Shown here: positions 21,301 to 33,589 of the stretch, piece after piece | Numbering within the stretch: the first letter of the stretch is position 1 | Layout: each line of letters starts with the position of its first letter | NCBI GenBank assembly: GCA_039720395.1 | Contig: CM077831.1 | Span: 18,530,982-18,594,981 of the forward strand | Length of the DNA: 64,000 bases | Source: Liquidambar formosana | Lineage: Eukaryota > Streptophyta > Magnoliopsida > Saxifragales > Altingiaceae | Reading direction: 5' to 3' | Translations under genes and position numbers: made by a program | Notes under the pieces: generated by a model | The model's database searches: none | The model's input: only the letters and a program-made list of their open reading frames with translations | Told to the model about the DNA's origin: nothing

Positions 21301-23095
21301 GGATGTGTATTTTGAGAAAAAACACAAACCCTTGTTTTTAAAAATTGTGTTTTGTTCAAAACCTTGGGTTGATTTTTGAAGCACCTAGACCTGTTATTAA
21401 TTGATATAATTGGTATATTAGTAATGTACGTTGCGAGGGCTTTCTAACGACATATTATTTGCACCATTTGGATACCATATGTGAAAGATATGAGCTCTAG
21501 AGATTGGCCCCTTGAACATGCAAATTTGGTGCGAATTTGTCTTAAGGTAGAAGATGAAATGTAGAAAATTGCAATGCCTACTCTTGCCTATTGGAGAGTG
21601 CAAGAGAGTGTGGAGGCTGTAGTACTCCGATTTGCATGCCGTTTTTTCCTAAATTCATAAAATTTAATTTCTGATTTTTTGGTAATTTTTAGAATTTTTT
21701 ATTTTTACTAGAACATTTATTATAAAATTAAGTTGGAAAACATGTATAACAGGGACTCCATTTGCGCACGTGGTGTGCGTGCATGGGTGTTTGGTGGCTT
21801 AGAAAATTCGTGAATTATTTTTGGGGCTTGTTTGTGACCCTAGCTTACTGCACCTCCCATACCAACCCCTAGATTTTTTGTTTACCAAATTTTTGTGTGT
21901 TTTTCCCTACCGAAAAATAAAATAAAATTAGTTTATGTAAAATAAAATTTTCTAGAGGTTGTGTTAGTTTTGTTTGACCATATGGGAGTGGGTATGTGTC
22001 ATTGAGAGAGTTACGCAATATGGATTTATTGTGCATCACCTAATTACATGTGATAATCAACTAATTAATTTGTGTAATTAATTATTTTATTGTGTTGTGC
22101 AACTTGGTTGTCGCCAATATTTTACCCGCCTGACGAGACTTATTGGCACGCTCCCGTTGGGATTAAGTGTGGTTTAACCATCCATTTAAAGGACCTTTTT
22201 GCTTGTTTTATGTTAGCATATTAGTTCTAGGATTAAATGGATGGATTTTTTGGTAAATTTGGAAAGAACTTGTGTTTGATGTATAAGATTATTCTGTGAG
22301 GCATAATGTGTGGCGCAACATCCCCATTTGTTTATTCATTGCAGTAGATCCATTGTAGTAAGTTTTATTGGAAATGTAATGTATTATTTCATGTACAATT
22401 TTGAGAAGCCATGTAAAGGGATGTGTTTTGCGACGTGTATTATGTATGTGGAATTTTCTTAGCATAGGTTCTAAAATTTACCAATCTAGTTCCATGTGGG
22501 GCCTTGTATGCTTATTTTTATGGAGCAATTTATTATATTATTTTGTCAATATTAATATTGTAGATGTTATTAGTTGAGATTTTATACCTCCTAATATGTA
22601 TATTTGTTTAAAAAATAATTGAGAATTATACTCCTAACCTACACTATCGGGAGATGATTATGAGCAATAACAACACTTTTTGATCTTGGTGTGTAGGAAG
22701 GGATAATACTTTTCATTTGGGTTTTCTGAACGAATAGAAAGATGTGAAAATAATAATGTCAACCCTGCACAATATGAATGAAATGACGACTAGCGTACAT
22801 ATGGCTTATAAAATCAATACCTTTTAAATGAGCTAATGCTCCTGGATATTTTGATCAATTTTGTGATCTGACTTGTGGATGGGTATACGACCCTATATTG
22901 CGTTGACTTTGTGAGTTTGAGGCCTACCATTCTTGGTTCAAGATAGATCGTAGCGTGCGCTTTACTATGCTAAGCAACATGCTTATTGATCTTATTGGGG
23001 AATGTGTATTGCCCCACACACGTTTTATTATGTTAAGTAGCGTTCTTGTTAATCTAATAGGAGAGTATGTACCCTGTTACTAAGGATAGAAGGGT
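21301..23095. other. Copia leader and degenerate gag region
   Basis: Between the nested solo LTR and the zinc knuckle. It should hold the untranslated leader and gag. Stops are dense in all frames and no gag motif can be read before 23096. Confidence 0.5.
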
Positions 23096-26000
23096 TACCT
23101 GAAATAATATGCTATAACTGTGAAAGGTTGAAACACTTTGCTCGAGAATGCACTGATCCAAAGCAGGTATCTTTTTCACCAAACTCTCTCTACATTTGTG
23201 CATGTGGTCATAATTTAGTTGCCCATTCTATCCTTATGTGGATTGAGGTTCAGGTACAGCTAAATATGTGTCTTGAGATGGAGTAAGGCTAGTAAATTAT
23301 CGCCATTTTGAGTTAGCGCACATAGAGTGTATGGGTAATAGCACTAATGTAGAAGTTTTTGAAGTCAGCTTGTCTTAACTTCAATTGCACATAGGGCGCA
23401 TCTTATTTCTACACAATTAGTTTTATGTGCTTGATAATCAATATATCTACTAACGGTTTAAGCATTCTTAGATTTTGGATATTCTTTTGTTTTATAAGTA
23501 GATGGTTGGATATCTTGTGATGGTATTGTTTATTTTTTGGACATGTTTCACTTTAGAGTTTAATAATATGATTTTTTTTCCTTTATCTTATATTGCTATT
23601 GTCAATAAGAATATTGGTTTTTTTTGGCAAGCTAGACATGGACATAAAAGGATAACCCGATTAGTTCAAGAAGGCCTTTTAGGGCCCAATTGCTAAGGTT
23701 GACCTACCTGTGATTGTGTCTTGTTTAGTTAGTACAGCATGTAGGAAACCTTTTAGTAAGGCCATTTGAGCTACTTAACCACTAGAGTTAGTCTACTTTA
23801 ACATTTGCGACCCTAAGTATGTTAAGGCATTTTTGGCGCTTCTGACTTCCTTACTTTAATCTAGAACTACGCGTGATATGGTTGTGTCCATCTAATCGCT
23901 CACCGCTATGAAGTTTTGGATTCTTTCAAATGCTTTGTAGTAGAGGTTGAGAATTAGAGAGATAGAAGTTTAAGAGCTCTTAGGACTAATCAAGGACGTG
24001 AGTACTTATTTGATTAGTTCAAGGAACTTTGTGAGGAAAGATGATACGCAGACAACTCTCTATTTCTGGCACTCCGCAACATGATGGTGTAGCGGAAAGT
24101 AATTATAGGACTTTTCTAGTTATGGCTAGACTGATAATGGCATAAGTTAACCTCTTAGTATCCTTTTGGGGATACTTTTTTTGACTGCTGCCTACATCCT
24201 TATTACAGTGCCTTCTTAGTCAATTAGTTTTTTCAACCTTTTATAAGAGGTGGCATGCGAAAGCTTGATTTTTAGGGCATTTGCGCCCTTTGGGGGTCAG
24301 AAGGATTGTTTGCATCGCTCTCCATAAGTGTGAAGAGTTTAACCCTAGAGCTATAAAAACATTTTTATAAAATATTTTGAAAGCCCAAATTGTTATTTGA
24401 TATATGATGAACATCTCGATGGAGGAATGACCAAATAGAGTCACATAATGTTGAATTCATTAGAGAATGATTTCCCTAGCATAGGTGGCACTAGATAAAA
24501 TCTTTACCTCTATGTGTTAGAGGAATGTGAAGACGTCTTACCATCTTCGAGCGAGGTGGGAGATTATTTCCTCATCTTGTAGTCGCTGAAGATAGTGGGA
24601 GTGGTCTTCAACCTAGTGGGAGTGTCTCGTAGGGTGTTTTGCACAAAAGTGTCTTACAAGACCATTAAAATTTTTAAGTGCATAGGGGCAAATGTGGAAA
24701 CTTTCCCCATCATCATTTTGAGATTGAAGGGGATACCTTCTTATGTGCTTCTAGAGAAGATGATGAGCTGGCTTTCTATGAAGAAGCACTTTCTTCTCAT
24801 GTTAAAGATGAGTGGATGATTGCTATGTAGGGTGAATTGACCTTGATAGATGAGAACAGGGTTTAGGAGTTAGTTGATCTTCTACAATAGTAGATAATTC
24901 AGTTAACAAGTATAAAGCACGCCTTGTAGCGAAAAATTAATACCTAATGTGTGGGTATAGACTTTTTAGAGGCATTCTCCCAAGTGGTGATGTTTGCCTC
25001 TATTCACCTAATCCTAATTGTTGTCACATTATTAGATTTGGAATTTTCTAGATAGATGTTAAGATGACATTTCTCAATGGAGAACTAGACGTTTAAATCT
25101 TTATGAATCAACTAGTGGTTTTTGATTTATATTGATCAATTGGTGACTTTTTTTTTTAGGTCAAGGGATAAGAGCGCAAAGTGTTCTTGCTCACTATTCC
25201 GTCTACAACCTTAAACAATCATCTAGGCAATGCCATTTGAGGTTTCACGATTCCATTACCACTGTGGGTTTTGTGATGATTAAATACATTGTATGTATCT
25301 TGAGTGGTCCAAGGGAAATATCCTTATTTTTTTTGTATATTGCTGACATCCTTTTAGCTAGAAATGATATAGAGACTATTGTCGCCACTAAAAAGTGGTT
25401 GTCCTCTATTTTGAGATGAAGGACATAGGCAAAACAAATTGTGTGCTCAAAGTTAAGATTATTAGAGATTTTTCTAAAAAGCTTCTCAGTTTGTCTTTAG
25501 AGACTTACATTAGGAAGATTCTTAAACATTTTTGCATGTATAACTCTAAACTCATTGACACTTTAATAGTAAAAGGTTGCACCTTAACCCTAGACTAGTT
25601 TCCTAAAATTGATAGGGAAAAGAATTACATGTCCACAATGAAATATGTAGCTATAATAGGAAGTTTGTAGTACGTGATGCTGTGTATGCGTCCAAACATG
25701 GATGTATTTGGTATTATTAGTCATCATCAGAGTTTTCTTGAACCCGTTTTTTGGATAGCAGCAATTAAGTTTCTTTGATACCAATGTGAGATCACTGACA
25801 TTGTCCTATGTCATCATAGTGGAGACTTAGGAATGAGAGGTTTCAGCAATGGAGATTAGGCTATTTATTGATATGTGCATGAGTCCACATTAGGTTACGT
25901 GTTTATCCTTGGAGGTGAAGGTGCTTCTTTTTGTGGTAAGAAGCAGACTCGCATTACCTTGTCCCTAGTGGAATTGGAGAATATAACTTGCTCAATGGTT

Positions 26001-26296
26001 GTTCAGGATATTGTTTGGTTAAGGTGATCTTTGCAATGTCTAGGTTTTACAGTTGATGAGGAGCTTATAATTTTGATTGTGTATTAATCCTAGAGTATGC
26101 AAAAGATCCCTAGTATTACGGTAGAACCAAACATAGAAATATTTGATTGTACTTTGTTTGAGATATGGTTGCGCAAAGGGAATTAGTTTTGAGGCATGTC
26201 TCCACTAGCAACGTGGTGGCTTATCCAATGATTAAGCCAATTGCCAGACATGTTTTTCCTTCTCATGTGAGGAGAATGGGATATTATAGGATTTGA
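23096..26296 (+). pseudogene. Copia gag-pol remnant
   Basis: Readable pieces in normal Copia order: a CCHC zinc knuckle (CYNCERLKHFAREC, 23110-23151); integrase core end SGTPQHDGVAES (about 24063-24100); the pol linker with FYEEALSSHVKDEW (about 24773-24815); reverse transcriptase KYKARLVAKN (about 24910) through LILIVVTLLDLEF (about 25015-25050); the catalytic segment is YIADILLARND instead of the usual YVDD form (about 25340); and RNase H with STLGYVF (about 25890) and the SNVVAYPMIKPIARH end (about 26205-26250). Many stops and frame changes, no function possible. Confidence 0.85.
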
Positions 26297-27367
26297 TATG
26301 CTCAAACATTTAATTTGTGATTGACATTATTATTTGGGATTGATATTCATTCCTTTTGTGTTTTATGGGATGTTGATATCATTGTTGTATACATCTTTGT
26401 GATATGTCACTGGGCTTGAATCGACTCACTCACACGGGTGATTCACCTTGGCACTGAGTTAGCGAGCAAGATGAGGCATTTTTATCTTTGGCGCCTAGAT
26501 GGCAAACAAGATATATAGTTGTTATATTATATATTGCATTAGATTGAGCTAAGATGAGATCTCTATTAGATCGAACATAGAACTATTTTTTCCACAACTC
26601 TATGTAGCATGTTTATAACCAAATATGAGATTTCAAGCAGGCGCTAAGAAAGCGAGTGGGCTGGAAAACTCAGGTCAAGTGCTTTAGTAGCGACTAGACT
26701 AAGATTCGTATGGTGTTCTTTTGATTTATCTTCTAGTGACATGCTCATCTTATGAGTTAACACCATAGCATACATTTTATACTATATATACTCTATATCG
26801 ACCGATAGTAGGAGTGATGAAAGGATCCTTGCTTCATTACTATGTGAGCCACATGGATCACTTTGATTCGTCTTTGTGCCCTTTTTGACCTGAGACTATG
26901 TCATAAAGAGAATACTTGATGACGCTACTTCAGTGTGTTTCCTAAAGGCTAGGAAACAATTCTGTTTTATGGGGGCATGTCTAGGAAAGCGGTTGAGTTG
27001 AATTGGATTGGCAGGAGGGCTTAGGGAAGACGATTTAATATTACACCATACTTTGTGACTCATTAATTGGCCAGCGTCTATATCATATTTGTGAAGATAT
27101 GGGACATGAGTACATTGCATATATGTGGGATGCAGCACTACTTCTATATTTATGAGGGATTAAAGAGTGCTTGATCTGGTGTTTTATGGATTGTCTGGGG
27201 CATATACGAGATGCCTTCGAGTGATGTGTTTTTGTTAGTGTAGTGATAACTTAACATTTTCGCTCCTATATTCATACGTTCTTCTTGTGAGGTCGCACGC
27301 TACATTTCCTATATAAGGAGATGAGTATTGGGAGATTGAAAGAGATTTTGGAGTTAACTCACCCTAT
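26297..27367. other. Copia 3' region between RNase H and polypurine tract
   Basis: About 1.1 kb with no recognised coding sequence. Contains TGAGACTATGTC-type leader-like DNA and a TATA-rich patch near 26780-26795. Nothing else is supported. Confidence 0.45.
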
Positions 27368-27383
27368 GTGGGCGAGTGGGAGA
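27368..27383 (+). other. Copia polypurine tract
   Basis: GTGGGCGAGTGGGAGA immediately before the 3' LTR start TGTTAATATT, the expected plus-strand primer. Confidence 0.8.
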
Positions 27384-27878
27384 TGTTAATATTCAGGTCG
27401 GGTATGTGACCCATGCCCGTGGTCCGCCCATATGCGGGTGGTGGATCTTATAAGTGTCTCCTATTGAGTAGGTTTCCTATTGTGTGTGGAACCTTATTCC
27501 TATTAGGTTTAGGACTTATAGGAAACTATTTAAGGTGGCTTTCTCTACAGATTAGGGTTGGCCTCTCTATGCACCCTCTATCATTCTATACAGCCACTCT
27601 CCCCTCTGTCTTTCTAGTATTTTCTCTAAGGCATCACCATGACCTTATGGATTTGGAAGTGTGGAACAAAGGGAGGACTCTAGTAGTGATCCCTATGCCT
27701 TACACAGCGATGGTAGCGTACATGAAAGCTTGGTTCGTGTTCAAAACATTCAGATGGCGTATGGTAACTCGCGGGCTCGTAACGACAAGCGACAGTCTTT
27801 CTCGGGTCTCTTTCACAAGAAGTAACTCTTAGACCCAGAGATTTATTTACTATGTGCAATATGTATAGCGTGTTTACA
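27384..27878 (+). repeat. Copia 3' LTR
   Basis: 495 bp matching the LTR at 19359-19843, ending GTTTACA followed by the GTAAT target duplication. Confidence 0.92.
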
Positions 27879-28086
27879 GTAATATATATGCTTTTTATTT
27901 TATTTTTGTTTTTATAAAATATTTCAGTGAATGTCGTTGTAGAAATAGCTTTATGAAGAAAGAAAAATAAATTATAATTGGATTTTGATGATTTTCATTA
28001 TACTATATATATGTATGTATATGCTTGCTAAGTAGCCCACGGTGTGATTTTACCTGATATGTTTATTGAATAAATTTTCTGGTGTA

Positions 28087-28520
28087 GATTTGTGAAAGCC
28101 TATTTTATTGACACTAGACGACTTTAAAACATTCCCTGACAATTTCGATGAAAGAAACTTGCTTGGAAAAACTCAATAGATTCCGCCACGAGATGTGACA
28201 ATAAAGATTTGGGATATGGAAGTTTTTTTTTTTGGCCCAACTCTGCGGATGATTATTGTTTAGTGAAAGTATGTTGTTGACTTGGCTGCTTTCTTTTATT
28301 TGGAGCTTTTCTTTTCATTTTTTCCCTTTTTAGGGGCTTTAACTAGTTAATTATGTGATTTGAGATTTAGGAAGAAGTGACATTTCTAACAGAGCCAAGT
28401 GTAAATAATCATCCGAACTTGGTAAAATTGATTGGCTATTGTCATGAAGAGGAATTGATGGCTGTTGTTTATGACATCAATCCACTCGATACGGTGTATA
28501 ATCTAACAACTAAAGGTACC
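28087..28520 (+). pseudogene. receptor-like protein kinase exon remnants
   Basis: Two degenerate exons of a plant receptor-like cytoplasmic or RLK kinase domain. At about 28117-28230 the frame reads DNFDERNLLGK, the usual start of the glycine loop, then a stop, then IKIWDMEV around the invariant-lysine strand. A second exon (about 28373-28515) reads EVTFLTEP, then HPNLVKLIGYC and VVYDINPLDT, the alphaC to hinge region, followed by a donor-like GTACC. The catalytic HRD/DFG part is not seen. A further open piece at 28863-28978 could be C-terminal but is not assignable. The Copia element lies just upstream of these pieces. Confidence 0.7.
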
Positions 28521-29225
28521 TTTGTATGTTTTACATTCCAATTTTATTGGGAAAAAATATCCTCCTTTGAAATAGTTGACAATAATCGTATAAGAGTTTA
28601 AATGTCATGAAATGAGATTAATTTGGAGGAACGTTGTGGAAATGGTCAAATTTGTGACTAATTTTGTAAAGTTAGCTTCAAATTATGAGAGGTAGGAAGT
28701 AATCTCTCTTGGCCATTAAATAATCGATTGTCTTCGACATTCTCTAATGTAGGTTTATATTATATTATTTTGTGATTGCATTTAGTTTATGGCTGTACAC
28801 AAACCTTTAATGTAGGTTTATAATATATTATTATAATGTAGATTGATATTATATTTGTTATCTAGAGGCTACATTCTTTGTGAATTGGGGCATGAGGATG
28901 GATGTCATGGTTTCAAGCTTCCAAATTACCTTGATAAAGCATATTTGCCTCTTCCTAAGAAGATGAATGATAAAGATTGAAGACTTGATAACTAACAATT
29001 CTTGGTTTATATATTGTTCCTATTCTTATAGACGCTAGCTCTCTGAGTTTGGTGTCATGAAGGGCTCCTCTCTTCTACTCGTCCTATTAGCCTTCCTCAT
29101 TTCATGATTTTCTTCTTGTTCTTCTTCTCTTCTATAGTAATTTCTTATTTCTGGTTTGTGTCTTTCTATCTTTAATCTGGTGCTGGACTTATAACAATGG
29201 CCAAGAGAATAGGAGATTCCTGTGA
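28521..29225. other. no clear feature; possible kinase tail and LINE start
   Basis: A/T-rich. A short duplicated phrase AATGTAGGTTTATA appears at about 28746 and 28809. A 116-bp open stretch at 28863-28978 (CELGHEDGCHGFKLPNYLDK) ends in a stop and is unassigned. The 5' end of the LINE lies somewhere around 28990-29225. Confidence 0.4.
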
Positions 29226-29408
29226 GTGGACCATAAGTCTTTTGACTTCAAATTAGTGGGTTTTTGCTTACTTTCTGAGGATCTCAGAAAATGGGAGGGG
29301 TTGGAGAGTTTTGATTTTGTTGGATTGGGAAGGTGCTGTCTAGGTTCAGAGAAAACTGTTGAGGTGTGTTCCTGGAAAGGTGAGGGCGGTTGGATTAAAA
29401 GATTATAG

Positions 29409-30511
29409 GCAATAAGAATACTATGCTCCTAGAGCTCTTTCATAACAGAAGCGGGAGATTCGTGCAGTTAACAGAAATGAAAAGCGATGGAAAAGAAAGA
29501 TTCGTAGTCATTCCGGAGGGTATGAAGGTAATAGCTGGAAGGGTTTTGTTAAGATTTTGAACAGTTTAGGTTTGATGGCACAACTTCAGATCAGGGTCAC
29601 TCATGTTTATTCAATCTTCACAGCCTTAAATGGTGTTAGATCACGATAAGCTGGGTGGTAGTATGTCTAAGCCTCAAAATAATGCGTTACAAGGGTTGAA
29701 TAGGGATGTTTTGCAATTAATAGGGGATTGGAAGAAGGCATTTGAATGCGAGAAAGTAAAGATGACTAATAAATTGGCTGATATTCAAATGGAATTGTGT
29801 GATTTGTTGGAGTGCAATATCTTCTTGATGCCGTTTCAAGATTAAGAGGGCTGTGTTCTTCTGTCAACTTTGAGAAGGCAAATTATTTTCTTGTGATGTC
29901 CTTAAAAAGCATATTACTGTTTTCTTGAAAAATTGGAATCCAAATTTTAATTCCATTCGTGGTGCTTGTTTTGTATCTTAATCTGATTGGGTTTCTATTG
30001 AGGGACTCCCTTCTCATCTTTGAAGGAAGGTGTTTTCCAAGATTGGTGATAATTTTGGAGGAATATTAGCTATTGACAATATAACTTGAAGTTAAAAAAT
30101 TTGTTTCAGGCCAGGATTAGAGTTAGAAGTCTAATTAGTGGTTTTAATCCAAGTTTTTTGAACGTCATTGTGCGTGATAGAAAATTTTTGATCCATGTAA
30201 GTTCCATTCTGGTTGCTATGGTGCCTCAAAGGACAGTTCATAATTTCTGTAGGAAGGGGTTTTAGAGATTGTTTAGGCAGCCTCCCAATGCTAGTAGTGG
30301 CAGGGGTTCAAGGTGGAGGGCCAAGGGTGGTGGTAATATAGACATTGGGTACAACCTGCTAGAGGTTGAAGATGTAAATGACTCAGATCATACATGTGGC
30401 AATCAGCTAACCATAAAGAATATTGAAAAGAGTTCTATTCTGGGTGAGAATACTGATATGGGTTTTAGGACCCACAAATCATTTAAGTTGGATTTATTAG
30501 GGAATGTATAA
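29409..30511 (+). pseudogene. LINE ORF1 remnant (DUF4283-like)
   Basis: Open pieces with the order expected of plant L1 ORF1: SGRFVQLTEMKSDGK and VVIPEGMKVIAG (about 29445-29540), a spacer segment ending in DWKKAFECEKVKM, a degenerate DUF4283 region with EGLPSHL-like and RIRVRSLISGFNPSFLNVIV wording (about 30000-30180), RDRKFLIHVSS, then a basic Gly/Arg segment SSGRGSRWRAKGGG (30293-30334). Several stops and frame changes. The family binds LINE RNA; this copy cannot be translated whole. Confidence 0.6.
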
Positions 30512-30833
30512 GGTCAGGAAACCCAAAAGCCTGCGGAGGCAGCTGCTGTGGGAAATGTTCCAGATGTTCTTAATGGGTTTGGTAAAACAGATTCTTGGTT
30601 TGTAAATAATTTGGAGGTGATTTGTTAGAAAATGGGCCTATTGGGGGTGTGTTCTGGCTCAATTCCTATCTTATAAGTAATTATTTTGATAAAGTAAATA
30701 TATATTAAAAATAGAAAAGGCTTAGTCCAAGTACATGAGACATACGAACAGTTTTGGGAACTTTAGAATTTGACTAAAAATGCTCAGGGCAAGGCTGAAG
30801 AGAGTCTAGGTAGGCCTAATAACTACTAGTTCT

Positions 30834-33010
30834 ATGGAGGATAAACGTAGCATTAAAATAGAAATTGATGCGCTCCATAGACGGGAGGAGATTATGTGGA
30901 GACAACGGTCGTGGGTTTCTTGGTTGAAAGATGGGGATAAAAATACTAAGTTTTTCCATACTAAAGCCTCCCAAAGGAGAAACAAGAATATTATCAAGGG
31001 CTTGCTTGATGATGAGGGAAGATGGGAGGTTGAGGATGATAAACTGGATCAAATTATTGTTTGTTATTTTAAAAATATTTTTGAGACCTCTAACCTGTGT
31101 AATCCTAAGAGCTCTCTTGAGGCGGTGCATCATTGTGTCTCGGAGGAGATAAATATGCGGCTGTTACATAAATTTGATGCGGATGAGGTACAAATTGCCC
31201 TTTTTAAAATGTTTCCTACCAAAGCTCCAGGACATGACAGCATGCCAGTGTTGTTCTATAAAAAATATTGGCATATCATTGGGCCTAATGTGGTTAAAGT
31301 TTCTTTGGATTTTTTGAATCATGCAATTATCCCTGAGTGTTTTAATCACACCACTATAGTCCTTATTCCCAAGGTTAGTAAACCAGAACGGATCTCTCAA
31401 TTTGGACTAATAAGCCTTTGCAATGTCATCTATAAAATTATGTCAAAGGTGTTGGCTAATCGGCTAAAAAATATCCTTCCATCTATTATATCCCCCTGTC
31501 AAAGTGCTTTTGTCCTAGGAAGGCTCATTACTGATAACATTCTGGTAGCCTTTGAATTAATGCATTACATAAAAAATAAGAGAAGTGGGAAGGAAGGGGT
31601 TTTTGTGCTTAAATTGGATATGAGTAAGGCTTATGATAGGGTGGAATGGGGGTTCTTAGAAAAAATTATGGAGAAATTGGGGTTTCACAATCAATGGATC
31701 TCCCTTATTATGCAATGGGTCAAGTCTGTATCATATTCCATAGCTTTTAAAGGCAGAATATCGGGACAGTTCTCTCCTAGTCGTGGATTAAGACAAAGTG
31801 ATCCCCTTTCACCTTATCTTTTTCTTATGGTAACAGAGGGTTTTTCAGCTCTTATTCGAAAAGCAGAGCAAGAGGGCCGACTCCATGGTGCCACAATCTG
31901 TAGAGATTGTCTGACGATTTCGCATCTATTCTTTGTCAATGACAGTTTGCTGTTTGAGAGGGCCACTGCTGAGGAAGGAGAGGTCTTGATGGAGGTGATT
32001 AAATACTATGGAGAAATCTTAGGTCAGCAGATTAATATTGATAAATCTTCTTTGTTTTTTAGTCGTAATACACCGAATGTAGTTCAAGAAAGGATAAGGA
32101 CTACCATGGGGGTTGTGTCAGGGGATCGCTATGAGAAGTATTTGGGAATGCTAGGCCTTAGTAGGAAGGTCGAAACGAGAAATTTTTCAGTACATTAAGG
32201 ATAGGATTCGAAAGAGGATACAAGGATGGAAGGAGAAAATGCTTTCAAAAGAAGGAAGATAGGTTCTCATTAAAGTTGTTGCACAATCCATACCCACTTT
32301 CATTATGGGTTGTTTCAAATTGCCTATTTCCTTGTGTGCAGAAATTAATGGCTTAATTGGCAAGTTCTGGTGGGGACAACAAGGGGAAGAGCACCGGATT
32401 CATTGAGTGAGATGGGGAAAATTATGTCATGCAAAGAATGAGGGGGGGGGGGGGAGGGATGGAATTCATGGATTTGGTAGCTTTCAATAAAGCTCTGTTA
32501 GCTAAGCAAGGCTGGCGTATGTTGACAAATCCAGAGAGTTCGGTGGCTTGAATTTTTCGAGCAAGGTACTACCCTTCATTGACTTTCCTTGAGGCACGAT
32601 TGGGGTATAATCTGAGTTATGTTTGGTGAAGTATTTAGATGGCGAGGTCAATTGTTGACAGAGGAACTCGTTAGAGGATTGGGGACGAGAAATCCGTTCG
32701 AATATAGGGAGATAAATGGCTCTATACACCACCTTCTTTCCAAATAACCTCTTCACAGGATGATTGGAATAGTGATACTTGGTAAGCCAATCTGATTTCA
32801 ACACTCTTCTTACTGCATGAAGCTGAGTCTATTTGTAGGATTCCTTTGAGTGTTAGGATGCCTCCAGATCGGTGGATATGGGGTTATCATCCAAAAGGTA
32901 TGTTTACGATCAAGAGCGCGTACTACATAGCACAGAACATGTTACAAGAACTAGCCAGTCCTATTGGCCATGTGGGGACAGCTCTATGGAAAAAGATTTG
33001 GCAGTTGGAT
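30834..33010 (+). pseudogene. LINE ORF2 reverse transcriptase and C-terminal region, broken
   Basis: A 454-codon open stretch (30834-32198) covers the non-LTR reverse transcriptase: WLKDGDKNTKFFH at the start, KAPGHD in the fingers, LIPKVSKPERI, SAFVLGRLITDN, the first catalytic Asp in KLDMSKAYDRVEW, and QSDPLSPYLF. The second catalytic motif, normally FADD, reads FVND at about 31931-31942, so one of the metal-binding aspartates is Asn and the enzyme would be dead. After 32165 the frame shifts and continues through QYIKDRIRKRIQGW, the zf-RVT-like region and FWWGQQGEEHRIH, with several stops and a G-run near 32443-32454, ending at WKKIWQLDV (about 33010). Confidence 0.88.
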
Positions 33011-33589
33011 GTAAGAAATTGAGCGCATCGTAGCAGACATGCTCACGTCTAGGTTAATTCGTCCAAGCAACAGTCCTTATTCTTCACCGGTGATCTTAGT
33101 GAAAAAGCAAGACGGATCATGGGGGATGTGTATAGGTTATTGGTCCGTCAATAAAATTACGGTCAAGGACAACTTCCCAATTCCGGTGATAGATGAGCTA
33201 CTAGATGAGTTGAATGGTGCAAAATTTTTCTCTAAGCTGGATTTGCACTCTAGGTACCACCAAATTAGAGTGCTTGCTACGGATGTTCATAAGACGGCTT
33301 TCCGAACACATCACGGGTATTATGAATAATTAGTGATGCCATTCGGCCTCACGAACACACCATCCACCTTTCAAGCCCTAATCTTACTCGTATGTCAGAG
33401 AAAAATTCTTTTAATTGGACTCTAATAGCTGAGGTGGCATTTCAAAAATTGAAAGAAGCAATGACAAAAGCACCTGTTTTAGCCCTTCCTGACTTTGAAA
33501 AAAAAATTATTGTGGAATGTGATGCATCAGGCTCTGGTGTGGGGGCTGTTTTAATGCAAGAACGACCCATTGCTTTTTACAATCATGTG
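33011..33589 (+). pseudogene. gypsy reverse transcriptase and RNase H, part A
   Basis: Reads [20 protein letters not shown] at the start of the reverse transcriptase, then [49 protein letters not shown] (first catalytic Asp) and, after a stop at about 33328, [17 protein letters not shown]. The frame then jumps near 33380 straight to [18 protein letters not shown] at the RNase H linker, so the YxDD palm motif and thumb are deleted. RNase H begins with [16 protein letters not shown] and is interrupted at 33590 by the inserted LTR. Confidence 0.85.

Larger units (their letters stand above)
19359..27878 (+). mobile_element. Ty1/Copia LTR retrotransposon, complete structure, degenerate coding
   Basis: The two LTRs (19359-19843 and 27384-27878) both begin TGTTAATATT and end GTTTACA. 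The whole is flanked by GTAAT at 19354-19358 and 27879-27883, a perfect 5-bp target duplication. A tRNA-Met-type primer site follows the 5' LTR and a G/A-rich polypurine tract precedes the 3' LTR. Internal remnants follow Copia order: gag zinc knuckle, integrase, reverse transcriptase, RNase H. A foreign solo LTR (20027-21295) is nested inside, just after the primer site. The coding region is full of stops, so the copy is old. Confidence 0.92.
29226..33010 (+). mobile_element. plant L1-type LINE, degenerate, internal deletion
   Basis: ORF1-like segment (DUF4283-type) followed directly by the reverse transcriptase part of ORF2; the endonuclease domain that should lie between is missing. The right end is cut at about 33010, where a gypsy pol fragment begins, so no poly(A) tail is present. 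Sequence near 30680-30745 resembles a plant LINE 3' end phrase also seen at 12755-12800, so a deletion or a second nested LINE tail may lie there. Confidence 0.75.
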
